DNA of 64,000 nt from the NCBI RefSeq assembly GCF_015062985.1, contig NZ_SUTI01000005.1, positions 41,200 through 105,199 on the forward strand, written 5' to 3'. This DNA is from Methanobrevibacter sp. Lineage in GTDB: Archaea > Methanobacteriota > Methanobacteria > Methanobacteriales > Methanobacteriaceae. Positions 54,186-62,653 of the stretch are shown in pieces (position 1 is the first letter of the stretch; each line of letters starts with the position of its first letter). Below the pieces are notes generated by a model. It did no database searches, was not told the origin of the DNA, and was given only the letters and a program-made list of their open reading frames with translations. Both the position numbers and the translations under genes were made by a program.

Positions 54186-54299
54186 TTATGCTCCACTGCT
54201 GAAAATAATGAGAAAGAATCCAGCAACCCCACTAACTACCATAATGAATATGATAAAAAGTGCTGCCAATTGCATTTTTGTTAATTTTTTTAAATTCAT
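54186..54299 (-). CDS. Small single-helix membrane protein
   Basis: A 37-residue product, MNLKKLTKMQLAALFIIFIM followed by VVSGVAGFFLIIFSSGA, has a short basic N-terminus and one long hydrophobic helix, so it is predicted to insert in the membrane with the N-terminus inside. GGAG lies 9 nt before the ATG. It fills the gap between leuB and ribH on the same strand and is probably cotranscribed. I do not recognise a function. Confidence 0.6.
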   Translation of the reverse strand: MNLKKLTKMQLAALFIIFIMVVSGVAGFFLIIFSSGA

Positions 54300-54320
54300 A
54301 TTTTTTATCTCCATTTTGTT

Positions 54321-55328
54321 TTATAAGTTATTTTTAACTTCTCTAGCCAGTTCCATCGTAGTTGCAGAACCACCTAAGTCACCAGTTAAATTATTAGCGT
54401 CAGTTAATACTTTTAGAATTGCCGCGTCGAATTTGTCCGCAGCCTCATTTTCACCAAGATATCTAAGCATCATTATCGCTGAAAGCATCATAGCTATCGG
54501 ATTTGCTTTATTTTGGCCTGCAATATCTGGTGCTGAGCCATGAACAGGCTCGAATAATGCTCCATCTTCACCAATATTGGCAGATGGAATTAAGCCAAGT
54601 CCTCCAACAAGACCGGCACCTTCATCAGATAGGATATCTCCGAAAAGGTTAGTAGTTACAATAACATCAAAGCTTTCGGGCTGTGTAATCAGATACATTG
54701 CGGTGGCATCGACATAAAAGTCTTCAGCTTCGATATCAGGATAATTTTTGGAAACCTCATAGAATATCTCTTTAAACAATCCATCACTTTTTTTAAGGAC
54801 GTTAGCCTTATGGACACCAGTTACTTTACGTTTATTGTTGTCTTTTGCATATCTGAATGCATAATCGATAATGCGTTTTTCGGCTTCCCTTGTGATTATA
54901 CGCCTTGCAACTGCACCGTCATCAGTATATTTTTCTTCACCTGCAATATATAATCCCTCGGTATTTTCGCGAACAATCATGAAGTCAATATTTTCTGAAA
55001 GCGAATTTGTATTAGGATATGCTTTCACAGGCCTTAGATTTGCAAACATTTTCATTTCTTGGCGTATTTTAACAATAACGTCCGCTGCAGTTTCACCGGC
55101 AGCACCGAATAAACATGCATCAGCATTTCTGATGATGTCTAATGTCTCATCTGGAAGTGCATTACCAGTTTTTTTAAGGCATTCATCTCCAGCTTCGCCG
55201 TAGATGTAATTGAAATTAATATCTAATGAGTCTAAGATGTATATTGCTGCTTCCATTACTTCCTTACCTATTCCATCACCGGGAATTACAGCAATCTGAT
55301 ATTCATTTTTTGTTTTTGAGGTATTCAA
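54321..55328 (-). CDS. leuB: 3-isopropylmalate dehydrogenase
   Basis: The 335-residue enzyme is an isocitrate/isopropylmalate-type dehydrogenase: VIPGDGIGKEV, LRPVKAYPN, RENTEGLYIAG, KANVLKKSDGLF, NLFGDILSDEGAGLVGGLG and EPVHGSAPDIAGQ for NAD. It oxidises 3-isopropylmalate to 2-oxoisocaproate. The related homoisocitrate dehydrogenase of coenzyme B synthesis (AksF) has the same motifs; the operon with a YLIY-type LeuD favours leucine synthesis. The start appears to be TTG at 55328 with GGTGG 8 nt upstream, overlapping leuD by 26 bp. No ATG is available in frame near there. Confidence 0.83.
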   Translation of the reverse strand: MNTSKTKNEYQIAVIPGDGIGKEVMEAAIYILDSLDINFNYIYGEAGDECLKKTGNALPDETLDIIRNADACLFGAAGETAADVIVKIRQEMKMFANLRPVKAYPNTNSLSENIDFMIVRENTEGLYIAGEEKYTDDGAVARRIITREAEKRIIDYAFRYAKDNNKRKVTGVHKANVLKKSDGLFKEIFYEVSKNYPDIEAEDFYVDATAMYLITQPESFDVIVTTNLFGDILSDEGAGLVGGLGLIPSANIGEDGALFEPVHGSAPDIAGQNKANPIAMMLSAIMMLRYLGENEAADKFDAAILKVLTDANNLTGDLGGSATTMELAREVKNNL

Positions 55329-55782
55329 TCAAACCACCCTGTTCCAATATTTCTAACATGAATGGAGGCAATTTTTTAAATGTTATTGATTCTCCATTTT
55401 TTGTTGTGATTATGGCATTTTCCATGTCCACTTCTATTTCTTCTCCATTTTCCACAAGTTCACTAATTCCGGGAGCCTCAAGAAGAGGAACTCCAACATT
55501 TGTAGCGTTCCTATAAAAGATTCTGGCAAATGATTCGGCTATAACCGCTGATAGGCCAACGCCTTTTAGTGCAATCGGAGCATGTTCCCTTGAAGAGCCA
55601 CATCCGAAGTTGGTTCCGGCAACGATAAAATCTCCTTTTTTACATTTCTCACTAAATTCAGGATCCAAACCTTCCATGCAATGCTTTGACAATGTTTCTT
55701 CATCAGTGTAAATCAAATATCTTCCCGGCACGATAATGTCGGTGTCAATATCATTTCCAAATTTCCAAGCTGTTCCTTTCAT
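55303..55782 (-). CDS. leuD: 3-isopropylmalate dehydratase small subunit
   Basis: The product, 159 residues from the ATG at 55782, has WKFGNDIDTDIIVPGRYL, GTNFGCGSSREHAP and a GEEIEVDMENAIIT segment, typical of LeuD. The specificity loop reads YLIY; isopropylmalate isomerases of methanogens have YLVY-like loops, while homoaconitase small subunits have YLRT, so leucine function is favoured. The start is chosen because GGAG is 7 nt upstream and the frame extends inside leuC otherwise. leuC ends 4 bp before. leuB overlaps its 3' end. Confidence 0.88.
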   Translation of the reverse strand: MKGTAWKFGNDIDTDIIVPGRYLIYTDEETLSKHCMEGLDPEFSEKCKKGDFIVAGTNFGCGSSREHAPIALKGVGLSAVIAESFARIFYRNATNVGVPLLEAPGISELVENGEEIEVDMENAIITTKNGESITFKKLPPFMLEILEQGGLIEYLKNKK

Positions 55783-55786
55783 GTAA

Positions 55787-57031
55787 TCACTCCGGAGCCA
55801 CGATTCTTCCTTCAATTGCTGAAGATGCAGCAACAGCAGCAGAAGACAGGAATACTTTTCCGTCAGGACTTCCCTGTCTGCCTCTGAAATTTCTATTTGA
55901 AGTTGAAAGACTTACTTCGCCAGGTCCGATTATTCCTGTATGGCCTCCAAGGCACGGACCGCAACATGGAGCTGATACAAGTGCTCCCGCATCAACAAAT
56001 ATTCTGATTAATCCTTCATCCAATGCTTTTGAGTAGACTTCCCTTGATGCAGGGATAACCAGCATTCTTGTGTCCTTGGCTATTTTTTTGCCTTTCAATA
56101 TTTTTGCGGCATCTCTCAGGTCACTTATTCTGCCGTTGGTGCATGAACCGATAAAAACCTGATCTATCTCCTGGTCAACTTCACTGACCGCCTTTACATT
56201 GTCCACATTGTGAGGACAGGCCACCTGCGGCTCTAAATCAGTCACATCAACATCGATTATATTAAGAGAAGATGAATCTAAATCAGTCTTATAAATCTTA
56301 TAAGGTTTTTTTGAGCGCTCTTCAACATATTTTATTGTCTTTTCATCAGGTTCTACCAAACCGGTTTTTCCGCCCATTTCAATAGCCATATTTGTCATAA
56401 CCATTCTGTCGGAAACGCTCATATCTGAGACAGTTTCACCAGCAAATTCACAAGCTTTATAAGTTGAACCGTCAGCACCCATTTCACCAATTATATGTAA
56501 AATCACATCCTTTGCATACACGTTTTCTTTCAATTTACCTGTAATTTCAAATCGATTGGTTTCAGGCACTTTTAACCATAAGTTACCTTCAGCGAATACC
56601 ATTGCCATATCTGTAGAGCCAATACCGGTTGAAAATGCTCCCAATGCTCCATGAGTACAGGTATGTGAATCGGCACCTACAATAACATCCCCCGGCACTA
56701 CATGACCAAGTTCAGGCAAAATCTGGTGACATACACCTGCATTGACGTCATAGAAATTTTCAATGCCCTGTTCTTCAACGAATTTTCTCATCAGGATATG
56801 GTTGTTTGCTGAATCAATTGAATCGGCCGGAACCTGATGGTCGAATGGGATAACGATTTTTGAGGAATCCCATACCTTATCAGCTCCGATTTTTTCAAAA
56901 GATTCCACTGAAAGAGGTCCAGTCAAATCGTGTGTCATTGCTATATCAATATTTGCTATTACTATATCACCTGCTTCTACTTTGTCGTTATTTGAAGCTT
57001 TAGCTAATATTTTTTCAGACATTGTTGGCAT
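55787..57031 (-). CDS. leuC: 3-isopropylmalate dehydratase large subunit
   Basis: The 414-residue protein is an aconitase-type large subunit with [21 protein letters not shown], the 4Fe-4S ligands in FIGSCTNGR and CCGPCLGG, and [10 protein letters not shown]. It isomerises 2-isopropylmalate together with LeuD. AGAGGT is 8 nt before the ATG. It is the first gene of the row leuC-leuD-leuB-small ORF-ribH-marker 11. Homoaconitase activity in coenzyme B synthesis cannot be excluded for the large subunit alone. Confidence 0.88.
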   Translation of the reverse strand: MPTMSEKILAKASNNDKVEAGDIVIANIDIAMTHDLTGPLSVESFEKIGADKVWDSSKIVIPFDHQVPADSIDSANNHILMRKFVEEQGIENFYDVNAGVCHQILPELGHVVPGDVIVGADSHTCTHGALGAFSTGIGSTDMAMVFAEGNLWLKVPETNRFEITGKLKENVYAKDVILHIIGEMGADGSTYKACEFAGETVSDMSVSDRMVMTNMAIEMGGKTGLVEPDEKTIKYVEERSKKPYKIYKTDLDSSSLNIIDVDVTDLEPQVACPHNVDNVKAVSEVDQEIDQVFIGSCTNGRISDLRDAAKILKGKKIAKDTRMLVIPASREVYSKALDEGLIRIFVDAGALVSAPCCGPCLGGHTGIIGPGEVSLSTSNRNFRGRQGSPDGKVFLSSAAVAASSAIEGRIVAPE

Positions 57032-57150
57032 ATTTTTAACCTCTTTATTAATGATAAGTATTTATGAATAACAAAATATATAATCGTTGCTTTATTTTGG
57101 GGATTTCTTTATTTTAATATTTATATAATATGTTCAACATAGTATTCAAT

Positions 57151-58359
57151 ATGAGCATATCAATTTTCAAAAGATTTAGAAAAAAAGAAGAACCTGTCGT
57201 TGAGGAAAAACCTTCAATTTGGGAAGATAGAATTTTTTGGGTTTCAACATTGCAAAAAATAGCTTTCCCAGTTTTAAATAATCTTTCAAAGGCTTCATTA
57301 AGAAAGAACATGCCTTATGAATCTTTAACTGCTGATAATCAGAAATTTTCATATTTTTCAGCATTTGCACGCGTATTTAATGGTATTGCTCCATGGTTAG
57401 AACTCGGTCCAGATACTTCTCAGGAAGGTCAAATCCGTGAAAAATATACTTATTTGACTTTAAAATCAATTGCTAATGCAATAAATTCTAAAAGTAATGA
57501 TTTTATTCTTTTTATTGAACCAAAACAATCTTTAATTGATGTCGCTTTATTTGCTCAAGGATTACTTAGGGCTAAAAATCAAATATGGCTCAATTTGCCT
57601 ATGAAAGTCCAAGCCAGAATAATTCGTGAATTGAAGAGTACCAGAGTGATAGCTCCTTATGAAAATCATTGGCTTTTATACACTGCAATGATTGAAGCTG
57701 CACTTTTAGAATTCACAGGCGAATGTGATAAACAGCGTTTGACATATGGTATTTCAAAGTTTAGGGACGAATATTATCTGGGTGACGGAGTTTATTCAGA
57801 CGGTACCGATATGGATGTAGGATATTACAACAGTTTTGTTATTCATCCTATGCTCAATGATATTTTGACCGTAATGAGAAAATACGGACTTCGTGATGGA
57901 GAATTTTTAGATGTGCAGTTCATGAGGTCTTCAAGGTTGTCTGCACAGCTTGAAAGAACCATTTCTCCTGAAGGTACTTATCCATTGCTTGGAAAATCAT
58001 TGGCTTATCGATGCGGTATCTTTCAGTTGCTTTCCCAGGCAGCATTGTTAAAGATATTGCCAAGGAATATCAATCCCGCTCAAGTCAGATCAGCTTTAAC
58101 AAAAGTTTTGAAAACACAATTTGAGAATGACAAAAACTTTAATGAGGACGGCTGGTTAGTGATGGGCTTATACGGTCCACAAATTGATATTTGTGAAGAG
58201 AATATTAACACAGGCACTCTTTATTCATGCTGTGCAGTATTTTTGGCTTTAGGTTTGGATTCCAATGATGATTTTTGGACCGCTCCAGCTGCCGAATGGA
58301 GTAGTGTAAAAGCATGGAAAGGCGATAAAATACAAAAAGACCAAATATTCGACCTTTAG
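57151..58359 (+). CDS. DUF2264 family protein
   Basis: The protein (402 residues from the start used here) matches DUF2264: WLELGPDTSQEGQIREKYTY, QPSLIDVALFAQGLLRAKNQ-like segments, WLLYTAMIEAALLEFTG, GDGVYSDGTDMDVGYYNSFV and TISPEGTYPLLGKSLAYRCG (each about 20 residues). These are alpha/alpha-barrel-like proteins common in gut Bacteroidetes and Firmicutes, presumed to handle polysaccharides. There is no signal peptide. A TATA-like TTTATATAA (57118-57126) overlaps any upstream start, so the second ATG at 57151 is preferred and the mRNA is probably leaderless. It adjoins wecC in the surface polysaccharide region. Transfer from bacteria is plausible. Confidence 0.8.
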   Translation: MSISIFKRFRKKEEPVVEEKPSIWEDRIFWVSTLQKIAFPVLNNLSKASLRKNMPYESLTADNQKFSYFSAFARVFNGIAPWLELGPDTSQEGQIREKYTYLTLKSIANAINSKSNDFILFIEPKQSLIDVALFAQGLLRAKNQIWLNLPMKVQARIIRELKSTRVIAPYENHWLLYTAMIEAALLEFTGECDKQRLTYGISKFRDEYYLGDGVYSDGTDMDVGYYNSFVIHPMLNDILTVMRKYGLRDGEFLDVQFMRSSRLSAQLERTISPEGTYPLLGKSLAYRCGIFQLLSQAALLKILPRNINPAQVRSALTKVLKTQFENDKNFNEDGWLVMGLYGPQIDICEENINTGTLYSCCAVFLALGLDSNDDFWTAPAAEWSSVKAWKGDKIQKDQIFDL

Positions 58360-59594
58360 TTTAGTTCATATAAGTTCCCATAATTATATAGCTTAATTTC
58401 ATCTGGAACTTCTTTTATTATATTTTTTGTATCGAAGATTATCGGATTTTTCATATTGTCCTTTATCAGGTTATAGTCCATTTTCTTGAATTCATCATGG
58501 TCACATAAAATTAAAATCAAATTCGCATTTTCTATAGCTTCATTCAAGCTTACATGATTAGGATTTTCAATATGAGGGTCATGAATAGCTATTTCATAAT
58601 CTTTGCTTAATTCTGCAATTATTTCATAAGCAGGGCTTTCTCTGTCGTCTCCAGTATTTCCTTTATATGAAACGCCGAGGATAGCTATTTTTCCTTCTGG
58701 AATAATTTTTTTCACGTATTCGCAAACGAATCCAGGCATTGAATTGTTTGTGTCACGTGCCAATTTAATGATTTTTGCAGTTTCAGGAGCCTTTGCGTAA
58801 ATGAAGTAAGGATCTATTGCAAGGCAATGCCCTCCAACACCAGGTCCTGGAGAGTGAAGATTTACTCTTGGGTGTTTGTTTGCCATTTTTATGACGTCAA
58901 GTGCATTCACGCCGATTTCAGCACAGATTTTAGCAAGTTCATTTGCAAGTGCAATGTTTACATCTCTAAATGTATTTTCCATGCATTTTGATAGTTCGGC
59001 GGTTTTTGCCTCAGTCAGCATCAGTTCACCTTCGACAAATTGGCCATAAACTTCACTGGCTTTTTTTGAGCATTCTGGTGTTACTCCCCCAATAATACGA
59101 TCATTATGAATCAATTCCTCTATAATGCGGCCTGGAAGAACTCTTTCAGGGCAATGGGCAAGATACAAATCTTCACCTATTGTAAATCCTGCATTTTCAA
59201 ATATAGGCTTGATTGTCTCATCGGTAGACATAGGAGCTATTGTTGATTCGATTATCACGGTATTTCCTTTTTCCAAGTAAGGCAATATTGATTCACATGC
59301 GGTTACAACATAACTTAAATCGCAGCTGTAGTTTTCAACAATATATGGGGTAGGTACTGTAATTATAAAAGCATCGGCTTTTTGAGGAGTTAGGCTGGCA
59401 ACATATATCTTGTTTTCAACAGCGGTTTTGATTATTTCAGAAATTCCTGGCTCTTCGATATGAATAATTCCGTTATTTAAATTCTTAATCATCTCTTCAG
59501 AGATATCCACACCAACCACTTCGCAATGGTTTCTTGCAAAAAGTGCAGCGGTAGGAAGTCCGATATAGCCTTGGCCAATAATACATACTTTCAT
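58356..59594 (-). CDS. wecC: UDP-N-acetyl-D-mannosamine dehydrogenase (WecC-type nucleotide sugar dehydrogenase)
   Basis: The 412-residue enzyme has the NAD-binding GQGYIGLPTAALFA, a middle AELSKCMENTFRDVNIALANE, the catalytic-cysteine loop GPGVGGHCLAIDP and the C-terminal domain GVSYKGNTGDDRESPA. This is the UDP-sugar 6-dehydrogenase family, of the WecC/ManNAc type. It makes UDP-ManNAcA, an uronic acid used in surface glycans and archaeal N-linked glycans. AGAGGTTAG precedes the ATG. It is divergent from the rhamnose operon and overlaps the DUF2264 gene by 4 bp. Confidence 0.9.
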   Translation of the reverse strand: MKVCIIGQGYIGLPTAALFARNHCEVVGVDISEEMIKNLNNGIIHIEEPGISEIIKTAVENKIYVASLTPQKADAFIITVPTPYIVENYSCDLSYVVTACESILPYLEKGNTVIIESTIAPMSTDETIKPIFENAGFTIGEDLYLAHCPERVLPGRIIEELIHNDRIIGGVTPECSKKASEVYGQFVEGELMLTEAKTAELSKCMENTFRDVNIALANELAKICAEIGVNALDVIKMANKHPRVNLHSPGPGVGGHCLAIDPYFIYAKAPETAKIIKLARDTNNSMPGFVCEYVKKIIPEGKIAILGVSYKGNTGDDRESPAYEIIAELSKDYEIAIHDPHIENPNHVSLNEAIENANLILILCDHDEFKKMDYNLIKDNMKNPIIFDTKNIIKEVPDEIKLYNYGNLYELN

Positions 59595-59666
59595 AATAAC
59601 TAACCTCTCTTTAAATATTAAGTATAATATATATTAAAACTAATATTAAAGTTTTAAGTGGTTAGT

Positions 59667-60506
59667 ATGAATATTTTAATAACGGGCGCTAATGGAATGT
59701 TGGGTCATGACCTTAAAGAAGTTTTAGGCAGTAAACATGAATTGGTCCTCACAACTTCAAAAACGTTGGATATCACGGATAAACAGAATACTATTGATTT
59801 TATTTGTGAGGTCAAACCGGATATTGTTATTAATTCGGCGGCATACACTAATGTGGATGGCTGTGAGGAAAATCCGGATATTGCCTATGCCGTCAATGGC
59901 GATGGTGTCAGGAACTTAGCAATAGCATGCGATAAAATCGGCTGTCCTTTAGTCCATATAAGTACGGATTATATCTTTAATGGTAAAAATGACAGGCCAT
60001 GGGTTGAAGATGATGAAATAGATCCCATAAATGTCTACGGCAAAAGTAAACTTAAGGGAGAACAGGCTATTTTAGAGACTCTTGACAAGTATTTCATTGT
60101 AAGGACAGCATGGCTTTATGGAATAAACGGTAAGAATTTTCCAAGGACAATGTTGGACCTTGCCCAAAGCCATTCTGAAATAACTGTTGTTTATGATGAG
60201 GTAGGATGTCCCACCTATACGCATGATTTGGCGCTGGCCATTTCTCAACTGATAGAAACGGAGCATTATGGAATTTATCACATAACCAATTCCGGAAGCT
60301 GTTCCTGGTGCGAATTTGCAAAATTCATTTTTGATGTTGCAGAAATCGACGTCAAGGTAATTCCAGTCACAGCATCTGAATTTGCACGCCCGGCTCCAAG
60401 GCCATCATATTCAGTTTTGGAAAACAGAAATTGGGCCAGTAGAGGGTTCAAGCCTCTTAGAAATTATGAAGAAGCAATAAAAGAATATATTGAGTTGATA
60501 CAATGA
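59667..60506 (+). CDS. rfbD: dTDP-4-dehydrorhamnose reductase
   Basis: The product, 279 residues from the ATG used here, is an extended short-chain dehydrogenase: MNILITGANGMLGHDL, NSAAYTNVDGCE, STDYIFNGK, the catalytic YGKSKLKGEQ and RTAWLYG. It performs the last step in dTDP-L-rhamnose synthesis. The ATG at 59667 is preferred to a GTG three codons earlier because the protein then begins as the family does. It opens the operon rfbD-barnase-barstar-rfbA-rfbC-rfbB and overlaps the barnase start by 4 bp. Confidence 0.93.
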   Translation: MNILITGANGMLGHDLKEVLGSKHELVLTTSKTLDITDKQNTIDFICEVKPDIVINSAAYTNVDGCEENPDIAYAVNGDGVRNLAIACDKIGCPLVHISTDYIFNGKNDRPWVEDDEIDPINVYGKSKLKGEQAILETLDKYFIVRTAWLYGINGKNFPRTMLDLAQSHSEITVVYDEVGCPTYTHDLALAISQLIETEHYGIYHITNSGSCSWCEFAKFIFDVAEIDVKVIPVTASEFARPAPRPSYSVLENRNWASRGFKPLRNYEEAIKEYIELIQ

Positions 60507-60952
60507 ATAAAAAGCTTACTTTAATAATTGCATTGATGATTGTTTTATTCAGCATTGGTGCAGTAAGCGCCGGATTTTTAGATTTTTTGAAATTCGGTGA
60601 CGATACAAGTGATGTTAATGTAGTCGAAGATGGGGAGTATTGTACAGTAGAGGAAGTTTCAGCTTATATCAAGGAGTTCCACAAGCTTCCAAGCAATTAC
60701 ATAACTAAAAGTGAAGCCAGAAGTCTCGGATGGGAAGGCGGACCTCTTAAAAAATATGCTCCTGGAAAAAGCATAGGTGGAGATGTATTCACAAATAGGC
60801 AGCTAATACTTCCGAAAAGCGATTATAAATATATTGAGTGCGATATTAACGCCAATGGAACCAGTCGTGGAGCTGAGAGAATAGTTTACAATACAGGAGA
60901 TTTTAAAGTCTACTACACTCCAGACCATTATAAAACATTTACGGAGGTATAG
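60503..60952 (+). CDS. Secreted barnase-type ribonuclease
   Basis: The 149-residue product has a signal peptide (MNKKLTLIIALMIVLFSIGA, cleaved near VSA/G) and then a domain alignable with Bacillus barnase almost without gaps: HKLPSNYITKSEARSLGW, APGKSIGGDVFTNRQ, IECDIN, SRGAERIVY and TPDHYKTFTEV. Every key catalytic residue is present: Lys69, Arg99, Glu112, Arg122, Arg126 and His142 correspond to barnase Lys27, Arg59, Glu73, Arg83, Arg87 and His102. It is thus predicted to be an exported, active RNase. Its ATG overlaps the rfbD stop, and the barstar gene starts one base after its own stop. Such a pair in an archaeon, inside a rhamnose operon, is unexpected. Confidence 0.92.
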   Translation: MNKKLTLIIALMIVLFSIGAVSAGFLDFLKFGDDTSDVNVVEDGEYCTVEEVSAYIKEFHKLPSNYITKSEARSLGWEGGPLKKYAPGKSIGGDVFTNRQLILPKSDYKYIECDINANGTSRGAERIVYNTGDFKVYYTPDHYKTFTEV

Positions 60953-60953
60953 A

Positions 60954-61184
60954 ATGCAGCTGGATGGCAAATTGATAAAAAAGGAAGGTCATGATTACTT
61001 GATGGAAGCGTTGAATTTTCCAGATTATTATGGAAAGAATCTGGACGCCCTGTATGATTGCCTGTGTGAGATAAAATGCGAAATCGAATTGATCAATTCA
61101 GAAGAGGTTGACAGCGAAATTATCGACACATTTGTTGATGCGGCCAGCGAAAATGAATTGCTTGAGTTTAAAATATTATATTAA
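60954..61184 (+). CDS. Barstar-type ribonuclease inhibitor
   Basis: The 76-residue product matches barstar: the core FPDYYGKNLDALYDCL (residues 22-37) aligns with barstar's LPEYYGENLDALWDCL. It keeps Tyr25, Gly27, Asn29, Asp31 and Asp35, equivalents of barstar Tyr29, Gly31, Asn33, Asp35 and Asp39, which plug the barnase active site. It lacks a signal peptide, so it protects the cytoplasm. GGAGGT at 60943-60948, inside the last codons of barnase, is a stronger ribosome site than the one for barnase itself, favouring inhibitor excess. It is shorter than the 89-residue Bacillus protein. Confidence 0.92.
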   Translation: MQLDGKLIKKEGHDYLMEALNFPDYYGKNLDALYDCLCEIKCEIELINSEEVDSEIIDTFVDAASENELLEFKILY

Positions 61185-61217
61185 TCATTAAGCACAAAGG
61201 TTAGAATTAGTGATATT

Positions 61218-62084
61218 ATGAAAGGTATAGTACTTGCAGGGGGTTCCGGCACACGACTTTATCCTATTACAAAAGCCGTTTCAAAACAGTTATTACCTTT
61301 ATATGATAAGCCAATGATTTATTATCCCATTTCCGTCTTGATGCTTGCGGGAATTAGGGAAATTTTAATCATTTCGACTCCTCGCGATCTGCCGATGTAT
61401 AAAGAGCTTTTGGGCGACGGGTCAAGCCTTGGAATCAGGTTTTCATATGAGGTTCAAGAAAACCCTAACGGTCTTGCTGAAGCGTTCATCGTCGGAGAAG
61501 ACTTTATTGGGGACGATAACATTGCATTGATTTTAGGGGATAACATTTTCCACGGTCACAGATTTACAGAAATTCTTGAAAGGGCAACTACACTGGAAGA
61601 GGGCGCAATAGTATTCGGTTATTACACCAAAAATCCCGAAGCCTTCGGTGTCGTTGAATTTGATGACGAGTGGAATGTACTATCCATTGAAGAAAAACCT
61701 GAAAAGCCAAAATCAAATTATATTGTACCCGGCCTTTATTTTTATGACAATGATGTTGTTGAGATAGCTAAAAACGTCAAACCTTCCGCAAGGGGGGAAG
61801 TTGAAATCACATCTGTCAATGAGGAATATCTCAAGCGCGGAAAACTTAAAGTCGAGCTATTGGGAAGAGGTATGGCATGGCTTGATACAGGAACTCATCA
61901 GGGTCTTTTGGAAGCGGCCAACTTTATAGAGACAATTCAGAAAAGGCAGGGATTATATATTGCATGTCTTGAGGAAATTGCATATCTCAAAGGATACATT
62001 GATGATGAACAGCTGCTGAAAACAGCTGAGGAATTAAAGAAGACAGATTACGGCCGATATTTATATAATTTAGTTGAAAAGTGA
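61218..62084 (+). CDS. rfbA: Glucose-1-phosphate thymidylyltransferase
   Basis: The 288-residue enzyme has the nucleotidyltransferase loop [34 protein letters not shown] with the metal Asp, and [12 protein letters not shown]. It joins dTTP and glucose 1-phosphate to start dTDP-rhamnose synthesis. GTGAT followed by three bases precedes the ATG, the same ribosome-site arrangement as rfbC and rfbB. It follows the barstar gene after 33 bp. Confidence 0.95.
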   Translation: MKGIVLAGGSGTRLYPITKAVSKQLLPLYDKPMIYYPISVLMLAGIREILIISTPRDLPMYKELLGDGSSLGIRFSYEVQENPNGLAEAFIVGEDFIGDDNIALILGDNIFHGHRFTEILERATTLEEGAIVFGYYTKNPEAFGVVEFDDEWNVLSIEEKPEKPKSNYIVPGLYFYDNDVVEIAKNVKPSARGEVEITSVNEEYLKRGKLKVELLGRGMAWLDTGTHQGLLEAANFIETIQKRQGLYIACLEEIAYLKGYIDDEQLLKTAEELKKTDYGRYLYNLVEK

Positions 62085-62088
62085 TAAT

Positions 62089-62649
62089 ATGGGGAATTTT
62101 AAATTTACAAAAACCGGTATTGAAGGCATGTTCGTAGTCGAACCTGCCGTTTTTGAAGACAACAGAGGATATTTTATGGAGACATATCATGAGAAGGACT
62201 TTAAAGATGCCGGGTATGATTTAACTTTTGTTCAGGATAATCAGTCAAAATCAACCAAAGGGGTTCTGAGAGGTCTTCACTTGCAGTTGGAGCATCCTCA
62301 GGGAAAACTTGTTCGTGTCATCAAGGGCGAAGTTTTTGATGTTGGGGTGGATCTTAGGGCAAATTCCGAAACCTATGGAAAAAGTTTCGGCATTGTCTTG
62401 TCAGAAGAGAACAAAAAGCAGCTGTATGTTCCGCCTAAGTTTGCCCATGGCTTTTTGGTATTGTCCGATGAGGCTGAATTCGTTTATAAATGCACAGATT
62501 TTTATCATGGTGATGATGAAAGCGGAATCAAATGGGATGATGAAGACCTGGCAATAGATTGGCCTTTGGATGACATTGATGAGATTATATTATCAGATAA
62601 GGACAAGCAATGGCTGAGTTTTAAGGAATCCCAGATTAAGTATGAGTGA
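62089..62649 (+). CDS. rfbC: dTDP-4-dehydrorhamnose 3,5-epimerase
   Basis: The product, 186 residues from this ATG, is a cupin-fold RmlC: VVEPAVFEDNRGYFMETYHE, VQDNQSKSTKGVLRGLHLQ with catalytic His64, GKLVRVIKGEVFDVGVDLR and PPKFAHGFLVLSDEAEFVYK (each cut at 20 residues). It epimerises C3 and C5 of the keto sugar. ATG at 62089 is favoured over TTG at 62074 because GTGAT then sits 3 nt upstream. It starts 4 bp after rfbA. Confidence 0.95.
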   Translation: MGNFKFTKTGIEGMFVVEPAVFEDNRGYFMETYHEKDFKDAGYDLTFVQDNQSKSTKGVLRGLHLQLEHPQGKLVRVIKGEVFDVGVDLRANSETYGKSFGIVLSEENKKQLYVPPKFAHGFLVLSDEAEFVYKCTDFYHGDDESGIKWDDEDLAIDWPLDDIDEIILSDKDKQWLSFKESQIKYE

Positions 62650-62653
62650 TAGC

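Noticed and set aside
54321..57031. Homoaconitase and homoisocitrate dehydrogenase genes (aksD/E/F)
   Set aside because: The small-subunit loop is YLIY rather than YLRT, favouring the leucine enzymes, though dual use is not formally excluded.
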